A stretch of DNA of 64,000 nt from Betaproteobacteria bacterium UBA1934 (GCA_002337055.1 DDFG01000005.1:633037-697036), one strand, 5' to 3'; counted from the first letter of the stretch, positions 55,068 through 64,000 are shown. Numbers and translations: made by a program. Notes: generated from the sequence alone by a model not told the origin.

Positions 55068-55894
55068 GGTCGTGCCTCGCTCCGCCGGTAAATGGTGGGC
55101 AGCACGGGCTGGAGATCGGCGGTCAGGCCGTTGAGCGACTCGGAATGGCCGACGATGAAGTGCCCGTCGCTTTTCAGATAGGGCAGCAGGTTGGCTACCA
55201 CCTTGCGCTTGGTGTCGTTGTCGAAGTAGATCATCACATTGCGCAGAAAGATCAGGTCGAACAGGCCGAGATCCTTGCGCGGCGACATCAGGTTGCTATG
55301 CAGAAAACGCACTCGCTCCCGCAGTTCGCGGGTGATGAGCAGGGTGCCGGCGTATTCGTTCAGGCCTTTCAGGCAATATTTCTTTAGCAGCGGGTTCGGA
55401 ATGCCGTCGATCCGATCCAGCGGGTAATGGCCGCCCTGCGCCTTGGCCAGCACCCGCGTGCTGATGTCGGTGCCCACCACTTCCCAGCTCGCGCCGCCGA
55501 GCACATCGGCCAGCACCATCGCCATCGAGTAGGCTTCCTCGCCGCTGGAGGAAGCCGCGCTCCACACCCGGAAGCCGCTGCCGCGGGCTTGACCGGCGCG
55601 CTGACGCAGAAAGTCGAAATGCTTGGGCTCGCGGAAAAAATAGGTCTCGTTGGTGGTCAGCAAATCCACCATCACCTGTAGTTCCGCCTGATGGGCCGGG
55701 TCGGTGACGAATTTGAAGTATTCGGTGAAAGTCGAATACTCGAGCTTTCGCACCCGTTTCGACAGGCGACCCACCAGCAGCAGCTTTTTGGCGTCCGAGA
55801 GGCTGATGCCGGCGATGTCGAAAATCAGCTTCTGGAACTGGCGGTATTCGCTGGTCGTGATGTCGACGGTGGCGGCGTTCGGGGCTTGGGTCAC
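55064..55894 (-). CDS. cheR: Chemoreceptor methyltransferase CheR
   Basis: SAM-dependent methylation of chemoreceptor glutamates. The 276 residues contain the N-terminal helical domain and the catalytic part TNETYFFREPKHFDFLR, VWSAASSSGEEAYSMAM (SAM motif I), LDLIFLRNVMIYFD-like LIFLRNVMIYFD and GHFIVGHSESL. It follows the receptor gene by 18 bases and overlaps cheD. Confidence 0.95.
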   Translation of the reverse strand: MTQAPNAATVDITTSEYRQFQKLIFDIAGISLSDAKKLLLVGRLSKRVRKLEYSTFTEYFKFVTDPAHQAELQVMVDLLTTNETYFFREPKHFDFLRQRAGQARGSGFRVWSAASSSGEEAYSMAMVLADVLGGASWEVVGTDISTRVLAKAQGGHYPLDRIDGIPNPLLKKYCLKGLNEYAGTLLITRELRERVRFLHSNLMSPRKDLGLFDLIFLRNVMIYFDNDTKRKVVANLLPYLKSDGHFIVGHSESLNGLTADLQPVLPTIYRRSEARP

Positions 55895-55912
55895 GGTGGC
55901 TCCTGGCGGCGA

Positions 55913-57958
55913 TCAGCGACTCAGCTTGAATTCGGCCATGGTTGCCCGTAGCCGGTCGGCCTGCGCCGCCATGTTGTGCGTCGTGGCGGCCAGCTGTTCG
56001 GCGGCAGCAGCGTTGTGCTGAGTCAGTTTGCTAACCCTGTCCATTGCTGTATTGACCTGATTGACGCCGACGGTCTGTTCTTCGGAAGCGGCGGTGATTT
56101 CCTGGACGAGATCGGCGGTTCGTTTGGTAGTGGGGACGATATCGTCGAGGAGCTTGCCGGCCTTCTCGGCCATGCCGACCGAATTGACGGCGAGCTGTCC
56201 GATCTCCTGAGCGGCCACCTGGGAGCGCTCGGCGAGCTTGCGCACCTCGGCGGCGACCACGGCGAAGCCCTTGCCATGCTCGCCGGCACGAGCCGCCTCG
56301 ATAGCCGCATTCAACGCCAGAAGATTGGTCTGGTAGGCGATATCGTCGATGATGCTGATCTTCTTGGCGATCTGCTTCATTGCCCCGACCGTCTCATTGA
56401 CCGCCTGACCACCCTCGGCCGCCTTGACACTCCCCTCGGCCGACATCCCGTCCGCCACCTTGGCATTCTCCGTATTCTGCTGAATTGAAGAGGTCATCTG
56501 CTCGATGGAAGCGGAAGTCTCCTCCACCGAAGCCGCCTGCTCGGAAGACGCCTGCGAAAGCGACTGGGCGGTCGAAGACACCTCGACGGTGGCCGCCGCC
56601 AGCGTCTCGGTCGTGTTATTCACCTCGGTAATCGTCTGGGCCAGCTTGGCGACGGTATTGTTCAGGGACTGCTTCACCTGATCGAAGGCACCTTGACACT
56701 CGCGGGTCACCTGCTTGGTCAGATCACCCTGTTCGAGCGCCTGGGCGACGAAGATGGTGTCCTTGAAAGCCGTATCGACGGTATGGGACAACTGGTTCAA
56801 CAACTCGGACAAGGTTCTGGGGAAACCCTTCTTGCCGTCGAGACTGATCTTGACCGAGAAATCGCCCTTGTTGGCGGCGGCGGTGATTTCCTGGATTTCG
56901 GCGACGATGCGCTTGAGATTGCCGCGCAACTGTTCGATGGTGTCGTTGATGAACTTCTTCTTGCCCGGGAATTCTTCCAGCGGCGCATCCAGATTGCCTT
57001 CCCCAAATTCCTTCACGCACGCCATCGCCTTCTTCTTCACCGCTATGTGCCCAGCAACCATCGCGTTCGTGCCCGCAGCCATAGTCTTGAACGAACCCTG
57101 GAATTTGCTCTCGTCGATCACGACGTCGATGTCGCCCTTGTCGTGTTCCCGTGACATTTTGCTCATCTCGTCGATCAGCGTCTGGATGGTGACGCTCATC
57201 TGTTTGATTGCGGCCATCATGCTGCTGGTGTCGCCAGCTTTCAGGGTGATCTGGCTCGACAGGTCGCCGGTTGCCACCTTGTTGGCAATTTCCGCGGCGG
57301 CCGCCGGTTCGCCGCCCAGCTGACGCAGCAGCGCGCGTGTGATGGCGAGGGCGATGCCCGCGATCAGAACCAGGGTGATGCCCGCCACGATCAGCGCCAG
57401 ATTTAGCGCACTTGAACGGATGGCGGCGGCCTCGTCTGCCCCCTTCTTGGCGAGCGCGACGTTGTAATCGAAGTGCTCGTTGAGTGTATGGGCAATCTTC
57501 TCAGCCGCGACATAGACTTTCTCCGCCAGCGCCAGCGCTTTTTCGGACTGATTCTGGCGAGAAACTGCCAGAATACCGTCGATCTGGCCTTCGTATTCGG
57601 CGTAGAACTTCTTCTGATCGTCGAGCAGGGCCTTGTCCTTGCTATCGGAGATGAAACCGTCGTACTTGTTCAGGGCCGCATGGGCACCGTCTCGATGGGT
57701 CTTGATGGCAGTTTCGATCTCGGCCAATTTGGCGGATTCTGTGTTCAGGATGTGGCGATTGATGGCTATACGCAGCCGCAAGAATTGGTTGCGGAAGTCG
57801 TCGAGCACGACCAGGCTCGGCACTGAATTCACGGTGCTGTAGTTGGCAGCGTCGAAAATCTTATTCATCTGGTGATAGGCCAGGCCGGTCAATAGACCGA
57901 TGCCCAGCAAGGCGCTGGCAGCGAGCAGCGTCATCTTCTGTGCGACGGTAAGTTTCAT
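55913..57958 (-). CDS. Methyl-accepting chemotaxis protein with four-helix-type sensor domain
   Basis: A transmembrane receptor of 681 residues. There is an N-terminal helix ([20 protein letters not shown]), a periplasmic helical bundle of about 150 residues with no obvious ligand motif, a second membrane helix ([20 protein letters not shown]), two HAMP-like stretches and the signalling domain with the hairpin [24 protein letters not shown] region ([20 protein letters not shown], then [20 protein letters not shown]). The start at 57958 (MKLTVAQK) has the signal-anchor pattern. No C-terminal pentapeptide. It lies 44 bases after cheA and 18 bases before cheR. Confidence 0.92.
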   Translation of the reverse strand: MKLTVAQKMTLLAASALLGIGLLTGLAYHQMNKIFDAANYSTVNSVPSLVVLDDFRNQFLRLRIAINRHILNTESAKLAEIETAIKTHRDGAHAALNKYDGFISDSKDKALLDDQKKFYAEYEGQIDGILAVSRQNQSEKALALAEKVYVAAEKIAHTLNEHFDYNVALAKKGADEAAAIRSSALNLALIVAGITLVLIAGIALAITRALLRQLGGEPAAAAEIANKVATGDLSSQITLKAGDTSSMMAAIKQMSVTIQTLIDEMSKMSREHDKGDIDVVIDESKFQGSFKTMAAGTNAMVAGHIAVKKKAMACVKEFGEGNLDAPLEEFPGKKKFINDTIEQLRGNLKRIVAEIQEITAAANKGDFSVKISLDGKKGFPRTLSELLNQLSHTVDTAFKDTIFVAQALEQGDLTKQVTRECQGAFDQVKQSLNNTVAKLAQTITEVNNTTETLAAATVEVSSTAQSLSQASSEQAASVEETSASIEQMTSSIQQNTENAKVADGMSAEGSVKAAEGGQAVNETVGAMKQIAKKISIIDDIAYQTNLLALNAAIEAARAGEHGKGFAVVAAEVRKLAERSQVAAQEIGQLAVNSVGMAEKAGKLLDDIVPTTKRTADLVQEITAASEEQTVGVNQVNTAMDRVSKLTQHNAAAAEQLAATTHNMAAQADRLRATMAEFKLSR

Positions 57959-58001
57959 GGTTGTCTCCGTGGGAAAGCGGTTCGGGGTCTGTCGGGGTGG
58001 T

Positions 58002-60272
58002 TCAGGCGGGCAGGGCGCGCGCCGGGGGGTGGGTTTGGGTTTCTTGGCGGGCAACTCGCTTGACCAGGCCGGGCACGTCGAGAATCAGCGCAACCATTCC
58101 AGTACCCAAAATGGTGAATCCGCTGATGCCTTGGAGCCCGCTGAAAACGGCGCCCAAGGGGCGGATGACGGTCTGGTATTCGCCCTGGAGGTTATCCACC
58201 ACCAGTCCGGCGCGATGCCCGGCGTAATTGACGACCACCACGTTTTCGCGTTTGACCGGTTGCAGCACGGTGGCGAGGTCCTCCTCGGCGCCGGTTGAAT
58301 GGCGCTGATCGTTGTGCGCGCGCGCCGGTTCGTCGATTTCAAAGAGGTCACGCAGCCGGATGAAGGGCAGCACCTCGCCACGCAGGTCGAGCTGGTCGCG
58401 ACCTTGCGAGGCGGCGATTTCGGCCTCGGTGAGTTCGACGCACTCCACCACCATCTCGAGCGGCACGACAAAGGAGGAGTTGCCGACCTCGACCAGAAAT
58501 CCGTCGATGATGGCCAGCGTCAGCGGCAGGCGGATGCGCATGGTGGCGCCGATGCCTTCTTCGCTCTCGATTTCCACGCTACCGCGCAGGGCGATGATGT
58601 TGCGGCGAACCACGTCCATGCCGACGCCCCGCCCGGACAAATTGTTGATTTGCGCAGCGGTCGAGAAGCCAGGCTCGAAGATGAGTCCGTGGATTTCATC
58701 GTCGGTCAGCACCTGGTCAGGTTTGATCAGGCCGCGGTCGATGGCCTTGGCGAGGATGCGCGCCTTGTTCAGGCCCCCGCCATCGTCGGACACTTCAATG
58801 ACGATGCTGCCCGAGTCATGATAGGCATTGAGGCGCAACGTTCCATGCGCCGGCTTGCCGGCGGCGAGACGGACGTCGGCGGGTTCGATGCCGTGATCCA
58901 TGGAGTTGCGAACCAGGTGGGTCAGCGGATCGCCGATCTTTTCGACTACGGTCTTGTCGAGTTCGGTGTCGGCACCGGAGATTTCGAGGCGGATGTCTTT
59001 GCCGATTTCGCGTGAGACATCCCGCACCACCCGCTGGAATTTGTTGAAGGTCGCGCCGATCTGCACCATGCGCAGTTGCAGTGCGGAATCGCGGATGTTT
59101 TCCACCAGCCGGTTGAGCAGCGAGGCGGCTTCCAGCAGGTCGGGCTGGCCGCTTTTCTGGGCGGCCAGGTTGATGCCGGCGCTGGCGATGATGAGTTCGC
59201 CGATGAGGTTGATGTGCTCGTCGAGTTTGTCGGCATTGACGCGGATCAGGCTGGCATCGCCAGTTTTGTTCTCCTTCACCTGCTTTTGTTTTTGCAGGGC
59301 GGCTTCGACGACGGCTGGCTGTACCAAGTTCTGGGCGACCAGCACTTCACCGATGCGCTGGGCGTCGGCGCCGTCATCCCGCGCCTGGGTCTGGGTCTCT
59401 AGGGCGCGTTCCAGTTCGTGGCGTGTGAGGGTACCGCAACGGATGAGGATTTCACCCAGCCGCAGATCCTCTTCCGGGAAGCTTTGGATCAGCGCCAGAT
59501 ACTCGTCTACCAGACTGTGCGGCGGCAGAATGCGGATGCGCGCATCGTCGCGGACAAACTCGAAGGCGGCTTCGATGGCGGCTTTGTCGGCTTCGGTTTC
59601 GTAATTGATCTCGAAACCCAGATAGCAATCTTCCGGGTCGAACTCGGCGATGCCTGGCAACGCATCGGTCAGCGTGACGATGGAAACAATACGGCCGAAG
59701 GTACCGAGATAGCGGATGAAAGATACCGGGTCCATGCCGTTCTTCAGGACATCGGGGTTGAAGCGCAGCGAGATGTGCCAGTTGCCCGTTTCCACGCCCT
59801 CGCCGCCGCCCTCGCGCACGCATGCCGCTTCAGGGGCAACGTGCTCGACGAGTTGCGAGGTGGTCGTCGGCGCGGGTGTGGCCTCGCCGGAGACCGCCTT
59901 CAGGCGCTGGATCAGTTCGACGCTGCGCGCCTGCGCTTCTTCCGGGATGGGGCGTTTCTCGGCCACGCAGTCGACCAGTGTGCCGATGTGGTCGCAGACA
60001 CCGAGAAAGACGGCGACCAGCTCGCCGGAAATGGCCAGATGACCGCCGCGTACCTGATCCAGCACGTTTTCGGCGCTGTGCGTGAAAGTGACCAGATGGT
60101 CCTGTCCGAACAGCCCGGCGGACCCCTTGATAGTGTGCGCAGCGCGGAAGATGGCGTTGATCAGGTCGGCATCGTCGGGCGATTGCTCGATCTGGAGCAG
60201 CGCGGCCTCCATGTTTTCGAGGAGTTCGCGGCTTTCGATGACGAAAGTGTCCAGGGCGTCGTCAAGATTCAT
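58002..60272 (-). CDS. cheA: Chemotaxis histidine kinase CheA with inserted MshEN-like repeat
   Basis: A 756-residue kinase. Residues 1-105 are an HPt domain (His46 in HTIKGSAG). About 163-250 is a P2-like domain. Residues 271-329 carry two copies of a 24-residue motif starting RLGEIL and RIGEVL and both ending LxxQ, which fits the MshEN (GspE N-terminal) c-di-GMP-binding pattern. Then follow the dimerisation and HATPase domains ([29 protein letters not shown]) and a CheW-like P5 domain (about 600-740). It is the core kinase of this cluster. The start overlaps the STAS gene by 11 bases. The MshEN assignment is from motif reading only. Confidence 0.9.
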   Translation of the reverse strand: MNLDDALDTFVIESRELLENMEAALLQIEQSPDDADLINAIFRAAHTIKGSAGLFGQDHLVTFTHSAENVLDQVRGGHLAISGELVAVFLGVCDHIGTLVDCVAEKRPIPEEAQARSVELIQRLKAVSGEATPAPTTTSQLVEHVAPEAACVREGGGEGVETGNWHISLRFNPDVLKNGMDPVSFIRYLGTFGRIVSIVTLTDALPGIAEFDPEDCYLGFEINYETEADKAAIEAAFEFVRDDARIRILPPHSLVDEYLALIQSFPEEDLRLGEILIRCGTLTRHELERALETQTQARDDGADAQRIGEVLVAQNLVQPAVVEAALQKQKQVKENKTGDASLIRVNADKLDEHINLIGELIIASAGINLAAQKSGQPDLLEAASLLNRLVENIRDSALQLRMVQIGATFNKFQRVVRDVSREIGKDIRLEISGADTELDKTVVEKIGDPLTHLVRNSMDHGIEPADVRLAAGKPAHGTLRLNAYHDSGSIVIEVSDDGGGLNKARILAKAIDRGLIKPDQVLTDDEIHGLIFEPGFSTAAQINNLSGRGVGMDVVRRNIIALRGSVEIESEEGIGATMRIRLPLTLAIIDGFLVEVGNSSFVVPLEMVVECVELTEAEIAASQGRDQLDLRGEVLPFIRLRDLFEIDEPARAHNDQRHSTGAEEDLATVLQPVKRENVVVVNYAGHRAGLVVDNLQGEYQTVIRPLGAVFSGLQGISGFTILGTGMVALILDVPGLVKRVARQETQTHPPARALPA

Positions 60273-60600
60273 GGGGGCCTCGGGTTTGGGAGCGGATCAG
60301 GACGGGGTCGCCAAAGTGGCTGGCGAGGTCGCAGAGATCGAAGAGGTCGAGCACGGCATCGCTGTGGCGGACGAAACGCAGGGTCTTGCCCTGGGTGGCG
60401 GCTTCCCGCTTGGCCATCAGCATCAGCTGGATGCCCGCCGTGTCGATGTCGGTCACGTCGGAGAGATCGATGTCGATGTCGTGCCCGGCCGGGTTGGCGG
60501 CCAGGGTGGTCATCAACTGTTCCTTCATCGCCGCGGCGGTGAAGATGTTGAATTCGCCGCAAACGGCGAGGGTCGGCGATTCGGGGGTGTGGTCGGACAT
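60262..60600 (-). CDS. STAS domain protein
   Basis: A 112-residue single-domain protein with the STAS pattern: LAVCGEFNIFTAAAMKEQL, DIDIDLSDVTDIDTAGIQLM and TLRFVRHSDAVLDLFDLCDL. The site phosphorylated in SpoIIAA-type proteins (DSAG) reads DTAG here, so threonine is the possible acceptor. It sits between cheY and cheA, overlapping cheA by 11 bases. It may link the receptor array to a partner-switch or serve as a scaffold. No anti-sigma kinase is seen nearby; the cluster's CheA has an ATPase domain. Confidence 0.85.
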   Translation of the reverse strand: MSDHTPESPTLAVCGEFNIFTAAAMKEQLMTTLAANPAGHDIDIDLSDVTDIDTAGIQLMLMAKREAATQGKTLRFVRHSDAVLDLFDLCDLASHFGDPVLIRSQTRGPHES

Positions 60601-60616
60601 GGTGATTCCCCAGCGC

Positions 60617-60985
60617 TCAAGGCAGGATCAGCATCGAGACGGCGGTCAGCATCTGCGCCGGCTGAAAGGGCTTGACCACCCACGCCTTGGCTCCCGCCGC
60701 CTGGCCCGCCGCCTTCTTGTCGGCGCCTGCTTCGGTGGTCAGCATGATGACCGGCGTGAATTTGTAGGCGGGCAGTTGCTTGGCCGCCTTGACGAAGGAA
60801 ATGCCGTCCATGTTCGGCATGTTCACATCGCTGATGATCAGGTGAATTTTGCGCCCGTCGAGTTTGCTGAGCGCGTCCTTGCCGTCGAACGCTTCGATGA
60901 TGTCGTAGCCCGCGCCCTTCAGCGCGATGCTGACGACCTGCCGCAGGGAAGCGGAGTCGTCGACGATCAGGATGGTCTTCGCCAT
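60617..60985 (-). CDS. cheY: CheY-like response regulator
   Basis: A stand-alone receiver of 122 residues: TILIVDDSASLRQVVSIAL (acidic pocket), phospho-Asp in HLIISDVNMPNMDG (about residue 54), VIMLTTEAGAD and AWVVKPFQPAQML (K105-like lysine). The start at 60985 (MAKTILI) is chosen as the family start. It lies 13 bases after the receptor gene and 16 bases before the STAS gene. It may drive a motor or another output; which is not stated by sequence. Confidence 0.93.
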   Translation of the reverse strand: MAKTILIVDDSASLRQVVSIALKGAGYDIIEAFDGKDALSKLDGRKIHLIISDVNMPNMDGISFVKAAKQLPAYKFTPVIMLTTEAGADKKAAGQAAGAKAWVVKPFQPAQMLTAVSMLILP

Positions 60986-60998
60986 GAGTGGCTCCTTG

Positions 60999-62213
60999 TC
61001 AGAAAAAAGTGATGCCGGAACGGTTTTGCGTGCTGCCCGTCGCATGGCCGCCGTTATGCACGGCCTGTTGTTCGGGCATGGTGTAGGTCCGCGAAAGATC
61101 TTCCAGCCACTGGCCGGCATCGAGAGCATCGCCTTCGGCGCGGTTGCCAATGTTCCGGGCGAGCTTTTCGATGTCTCCGCCAACGTGCTGGAGGACCTGG
61201 CTGACGCGATCCTGGAATTGCAGGGCAACCAGCACGTCGGCGATTTCCATGCCGATGGCCTGGCTTTCCTGACACAGCTCTTCGGATGAAGCAGTCAGTG
61301 CCGTGGCACGCTCGCTGAAACGTGAGACGACGTGCTCGATGACGGCGCCGGAATGATTGACCAGCGACTCGTCCTGCTCGGCATAGGACTGGGAAAGTTT
61401 CAGGGTGTCGCCGATGGCCTGGTTGACCATGCGGACGGTTTCACCGATTTTCTTGCCCGTCTCGCCGGAGAGGGTGGAGAGCTTACGCACCTCGTCCGCC
61501 ACGACGGCGAAGCCTCGGCCCACATCGCCGGCGCGAGCGGCTTCGATGGCGGCGTTCAGCGCCAGCAGATTGGTCTGTTTGGCGATTTCGCCGACATCGT
61601 TGGCCATGCGTTGCAAGGCATCGGTGTGGCTGGCCAGTTGGCTGACTTCTGTGAGCATATTGGATCGGATGTTGAAGGCGTCGCGCAGCGCAACGACGAT
61701 GGAATCCAGTTCTCCCTGCGATTCGGTCAGCAGCGTGACCATTCCGGTGTCGCCGCCCGAGGCCTGATTGGCGGCGATAGAGGCCTGGAGCCGTTGGCTG
61801 ATGTCGGCGAACCGGTTGGCCAGGGAGATCACCGCGTCTTCGGTGTGCGAGCGGGCCATCTCCACCTGGCCGGACCAGATGGGTAGAACTTTCAGGCAAA
61901 GCTGATCGAGCCCCTGTATCTGCTGGCGCCTGAAATCGGCCAGTTCGGCCTGGCTGGCCGCCACCGCCGCCTGACCGGCTTGCCGGGCAGCGTTGAGGGC
62001 GATGCGACGCGCGGTCCACCCCAATGGCAGGCTGGTGGCGGCAAAGATCAGCGCGCCGATGGCGGACTCCAGCGAACCCCGACCGACGGCGGCGATCAAC
62101 GATGCGCCGAGCAGGGTGGTGAGGACAATGAGCCATAGACCGCCGTCGGGACGCACTGTCGCTTCGCCGGTGGCGTCGCGTGAGCCTTGATTCGAGAGTG
62201 TGTGTGCTTGCAT
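60999..62213 (-). CDS. Short methyl-accepting protein without a periplasmic domain
   Basis: A 404-residue receptor. After a short cytoplasmic N-terminus, two hydrophobic segments (about 27-43 and 51-64) form a hairpin with a loop of about seven residues, so there is no sensor domain outside. The cytoplasmic part has a helical stretch (100-190) and the signalling hairpin [20 protein letters not shown] followed by [20 protein letters not shown]. Near the C-terminus [15 protein letters not shown] (330-344) resembles the active helix of CheZ. It lies 75 bases downstream of a repeated regulatory element. Confidence 0.85.
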   Translation of the reverse strand: MQAHTLSNQGSRDATGEATVRPDGGLWLIVLTTLLGASLIAAVGRGSLESAIGALIFAATSLPLGWTARRIALNAARQAGQAAVAASQAELADFRRQQIQGLDQLCLKVLPIWSGQVEMARSHTEDAVISLANRFADISQRLQASIAANQASGGDTGMVTLLTESQGELDSIVVALRDAFNIRSNMLTEVSQLASHTDALQRMANDVGEIAKQTNLLALNAAIEAARAGDVGRGFAVVADEVRKLSTLSGETGKKIGETVRMVNQAIGDTLKLSQSYAEQDESLVNHSGAVIEHVVSRFSERATALTASSEELCQESQAIGMEIADVLVALQFQDRVSQVLQHVGGDIEKLARNIGNRAEGDALDAGQWLEDLSRTYTMPEQQAVHNGGHATGSTQNRSGITFF

Positions 62214-62323
62214 GTCGTAATCCGTTGCGAGTGGGTGTAAGCATCGCGCGGTTGGGGTTCGCGCAATATCGGGCTTGGCTGAATCGCTTATCAGGAGTGG
62301 ATGAATGCGGGGTAGGAAAAGGC
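62214..62323 (-). promoter_or_regulatory. Promoter region of the second receptor with element A
   Basis: A 110-base region. Its outer part (62288-62321) is a 34-base element nearly repeated at 63476-63509 (28 of 34 identical). On the minus strand it reads TTTTCCTACCCCGC near the middle and TGATAA at the promoter-proximal end. Its location, 75 bases before the receptor start, is the same as that of the second copy before the kinase start (79 bases). Confidence 0.6.
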
Positions 62324-63397
62324 TTACAGGGCGTGAAGCGGCGGACGGACGGGGAGCCGGATTTCGAGACAGGTGCCGACGCCGGGTGTGGAGCGGATCA
62401 GGAGGTCGCCGCCCAGGTGGCGCGCCTGCTCGGCGATGCCCAGCAGACCGACAGCCCCTTCGGGCGGAGTCTCGTTGGCATCGAAGCCGTTCCCGTTGTC
62501 TTCAATGCGCATGACGAGCGTGCCGCGTTGATCCTGCAAGCCTATGCTGACATGGGTGGCCGCCGCATGTAGTGCCACATTTAGCAAGGCCTCCTGGGCG
62601 GCGCGGAACAGCATCGTGGTCGTGGTTTCGTTGAGCGCTAGTTGATGAGGCAAGTGCAAGCTGAGCTCGAGTTCAAGGCCGCGATAGAAATCGTCGGCGA
62701 GCCAGTGCAAGGCGGGCACGATCCCGACGTCGAGCACGCTGGGACGCAAGGTCTTTACCATGTCGCGCATGCGGGCAATGCATCGGGAAATGATGTCTTC
62801 CGCTTCTTCCATTGCCGGGTGGGGTGCCGCATTGGCCAGTGCAACGAGCTTCAGTTGCAGGCGTAGCGCGGAGAGCTCCTGGGCGAAATCTTCGTGGATG
62901 CGATGCGTGATGTCCCGCCGCATGGCTTCCTGTTCCTCCTGACGACGGATAACCAATTGTCGTAACAGGTCGTGCGAGGTTCGAGGGTGATGGCGACTAT
63001 CCAGCGACTCGGAAAGGTCCCGCCCATAGACCAGAACACCAGTTACGGCGCCGTTGGCCTGGCATTCTGGTACCAGTCGCAAGTGCAGGTGACTGCCTTC
63101 GCGACCCATTACCTGGCTGAATTCCAGTTCGCGTGGCAAACCGGTACACCCGATCTCCTCGATGTGACGCGAAAGGCGGCGAGCATCCTCCGGTTTCAGC
63201 ACGCCATAGGCTTCCGGCGGCAGGCCATAGATCTCTCCCAGACAGCGATTGCCAAAGCGCAAGGCGCCGGAATTGGCGTAGGTCAGCAGGCCGATACGGT
63301 CAAAGCGCAGGATGAGATCGGGGGAGTTCTCCGCCAGCGAGCGAAAGTCAGGTTCGGGTAGAACCTGGGCGGTGGTTGGGCGGCGATGAGTAATCAT
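62324..63397 (-). CDS. PAS-domain NarL-type histidine kinase
   Basis: A 357-residue cytoplasmic kinase. A PAS domain ([20 protein letters not shown], about 17-36, to about 135) is followed by a HisKA_3 H-box with [20 protein letters not shown] (His phospho-acceptor in RIHED) and an HATPase domain ([42 protein letters not shown]). No membrane helix. No response regulator is adjacent within the window; the NarL-type regulator at 51212 or one beyond the right edge could be the partner. The start at 63397 has a GGAGAACC Shine-Dalgarno; a longer start at 63454 is possible. Confidence 0.88.
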   Translation of the reverse strand: MITHRRPTTAQVLPEPDFRSLAENSPDLILRFDRIGLLTYANSGALRFGNRCLGEIYGLPPEAYGVLKPEDARRLSRHIEEIGCTGLPRELEFSQVMGREGSHLHLRLVPECQANGAVTGVLVYGRDLSESLDSRHHPRTSHDLLRQLVIRRQEEQEAMRRDITHRIHEDFAQELSALRLQLKLVALANAAPHPAMEEAEDIISRCIARMRDMVKTLRPSVLDVGIVPALHWLADDFYRGLELELSLHLPHQLALNETTTTMLFRAAQEALLNVALHAAATHVSIGLQDQRGTLVMRIEDNGNGFDANETPPEGAVGLLGIAEQARHLGGDLLIRSTPGVGTCLEIRLPVRPPLHAL

Positions 63398-63754
63398 GGC
63401 CGGTTCTCCGTCTGGAAGATGTGAGGCGGGTGAGGTAAGCATGCCGCCAAGCATCTCCGGGTATCGAATCCTGCGTTATCAGCCGTGGATGATTCGGGGG
63501 TAGGGAAAGTTGTCTTTTGGGGTAAGCAATTTCCTACACGGGCCGGTTCGACGCATGACTTGCGCAGCATCCTGGTGTGGTCAACGGAAGTTGTTCTGTG
63601 CAGACCTTTTTTCCGTACCCAACCTCAGTAGGGTCGAAGGCGATTTGCTGGTGCGCTAAGCTGGCCGCCAGAGGTGGTGAAGAAACACCGCCTCCCCATG
63701 ATGTGCCGGCTCCGCATCGAAACGATGCAGCCCGCGAAGTCTCGAGGAAGGATC
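63398..63754. promoter_or_regulatory. Divergent control region with repeated motif and structured leader
   Basis: A 357-base gene-free region. Element B (63476-63509) and element C (63522-63540) sit back to back with opposite orientation; C has GTAAGCAATTTCCTAC. On the plus side a leader of about 210 bases follows, with hairpins at 63671-63694 (9-bp stem) and 63708-63732 (10-bp stem with a bulge), then AGGAAGG before the ATG at 63755. No protein-coding frame is convincing here. Confidence 0.6.
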
Positions 63755-64000
63755 ATGTTCGTCAGTGCTGTGAATTATCAGTTGAACGTAGCAGTCGATC
63801 ACAAGCGGTCAAGCGAATCGGGGGTAGCGGCGGCCTCGCCAGATGGCCTGGCGACAGCGCGTGGTAATTTCTCGCAACCCGCCAGAACGCTTGCCGAATG
63901 GGCCGGCGGCAGTGATACGCAAGCGAGGTCGGTGATGGAGCGCTACAACCTGCGCCATATTTCTTACACCGATCTGGTCAACATGGCGGATGAATTGCGC
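63755..64000 (+). CDS. Unrecognised protein, N-terminal part (cut by window edge)
   Basis: An open frame of 82 codons runs from the ATG at 63755 to the window end. A good Shine-Dalgarno (AGGAAGG, 63746-63752) precedes it. The first 50 residues are polar and low-complexity; later ERYNLRHISYTDLVNMADEL looks like a structured helical segment. No domain can be named. It is divergent from the histidine kinase and shares the control region. Confidence 0.6.
   Translation, partial: MFVSAVNYQLNVAVDHKRSSESGVAAASPDGLATARGNFSQPARTLAEWAGGSDTQARSVMERYNLRHISYTDLVNMADELR

Noticed and set aside
62288..62321. FliA (sigma-28) promoter reading of element A and its copy B
   Set aside because: A -10-like CTGATAA is present in both copies but no TAAAG-type -35 lies at the required distance.
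63541..63754. A known c-di-GMP, glycine or other standard riboswitch
   Set aside because: The hairpins do not carry the conserved core sequences of those classes; kept only as a structured leader.

Overview
The window is a 64 kb piece of a high-GC betaproteobacterial chromosome spanning the replication origin. The genus cannot be fixed from the sequence alone. Gene order (yicC-gmk-rpoZ-spoT; rpmH-rnpA-yidD-yidC-mnmE facing dnaA-dnaN-gyrB), the cyanophycin cluster, the OsmC-YcaO fusion and the aromatic-degrader style branched-chain-type ABC operon fit a Rhodocyclales or Sterolibacteriaceae-like lineage.

Layout, left to right. 1-4.8 kb (minus): the 5' end of dadA, then spoT, rpoZ, gmk and yicC. 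4.9-10.2 kb (plus): a Ser/Thr kinase and PP2C phosphatase pair, rph, rdgB, an unrecognised winged-helix-like protein and hemW. 10.2-12.6 kb: ychJ-type, rdgC and small genes. 12.7-18.9 kb (minus): an atypical ketosynthase-III-like protein, then a complete branched-chain-type ABC importer. A large MalT/LuxR-type regulator is divergent from it and is followed by a sodium:solute symporter. 23.3-31.1 kb: a cyanophycin module with a DUF1854 protein and an ABC exporter-like protein on minus, and the two synthetases CphA' and CphA divergent on plus. 31.1-37 kb: VanZ, a sirtuin, a 2Fe-2S ferredoxin, a hydrolase, cutA, dsbD and a CsgG-like lipoprotein. 37.3-46.6 kb: the oriC neighbourhood, with DnaA boxes and a ParB site (parS) just before gyrB. 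A second parS-type palindrome lies about 21 kb to the left, beside the cyanophycin cluster.

46.5-48.9 kb is a visibly AT-richer patch of small membrane or DUF genes with a divergent MarR regulator, probably acquired. 48.9-63.4 kb is all on the minus strand: an OsmC-YcaO fusion, a hybrid histidine kinase with a NarL-type regulator, and a chemotaxis-like cluster (cheB, cheD, cheR, receptor, cheA, STAS, cheY, second receptor) with no separate cheW or cheZ, then another NarL-type histidine kinase. The last 250 bases begin an unrecognised plus-strand gene behind a structured leader.

The most interesting items are: a CheA carrying a tandem MshEN-like (c-di-GMP-binding type) motif between its phosphotransfer and kinase parts; a repeated regulatory element in the two intergenic regions at 62.3 and 63.5 kb; the ketosynthase-like protein with an altered Cys-His-Asn triad tied to an importer; the degenerate second synthetase half of CphA' with its accessory ABC protein; and two parS sites. 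All calls were made by reading the sequence; no database search was run.
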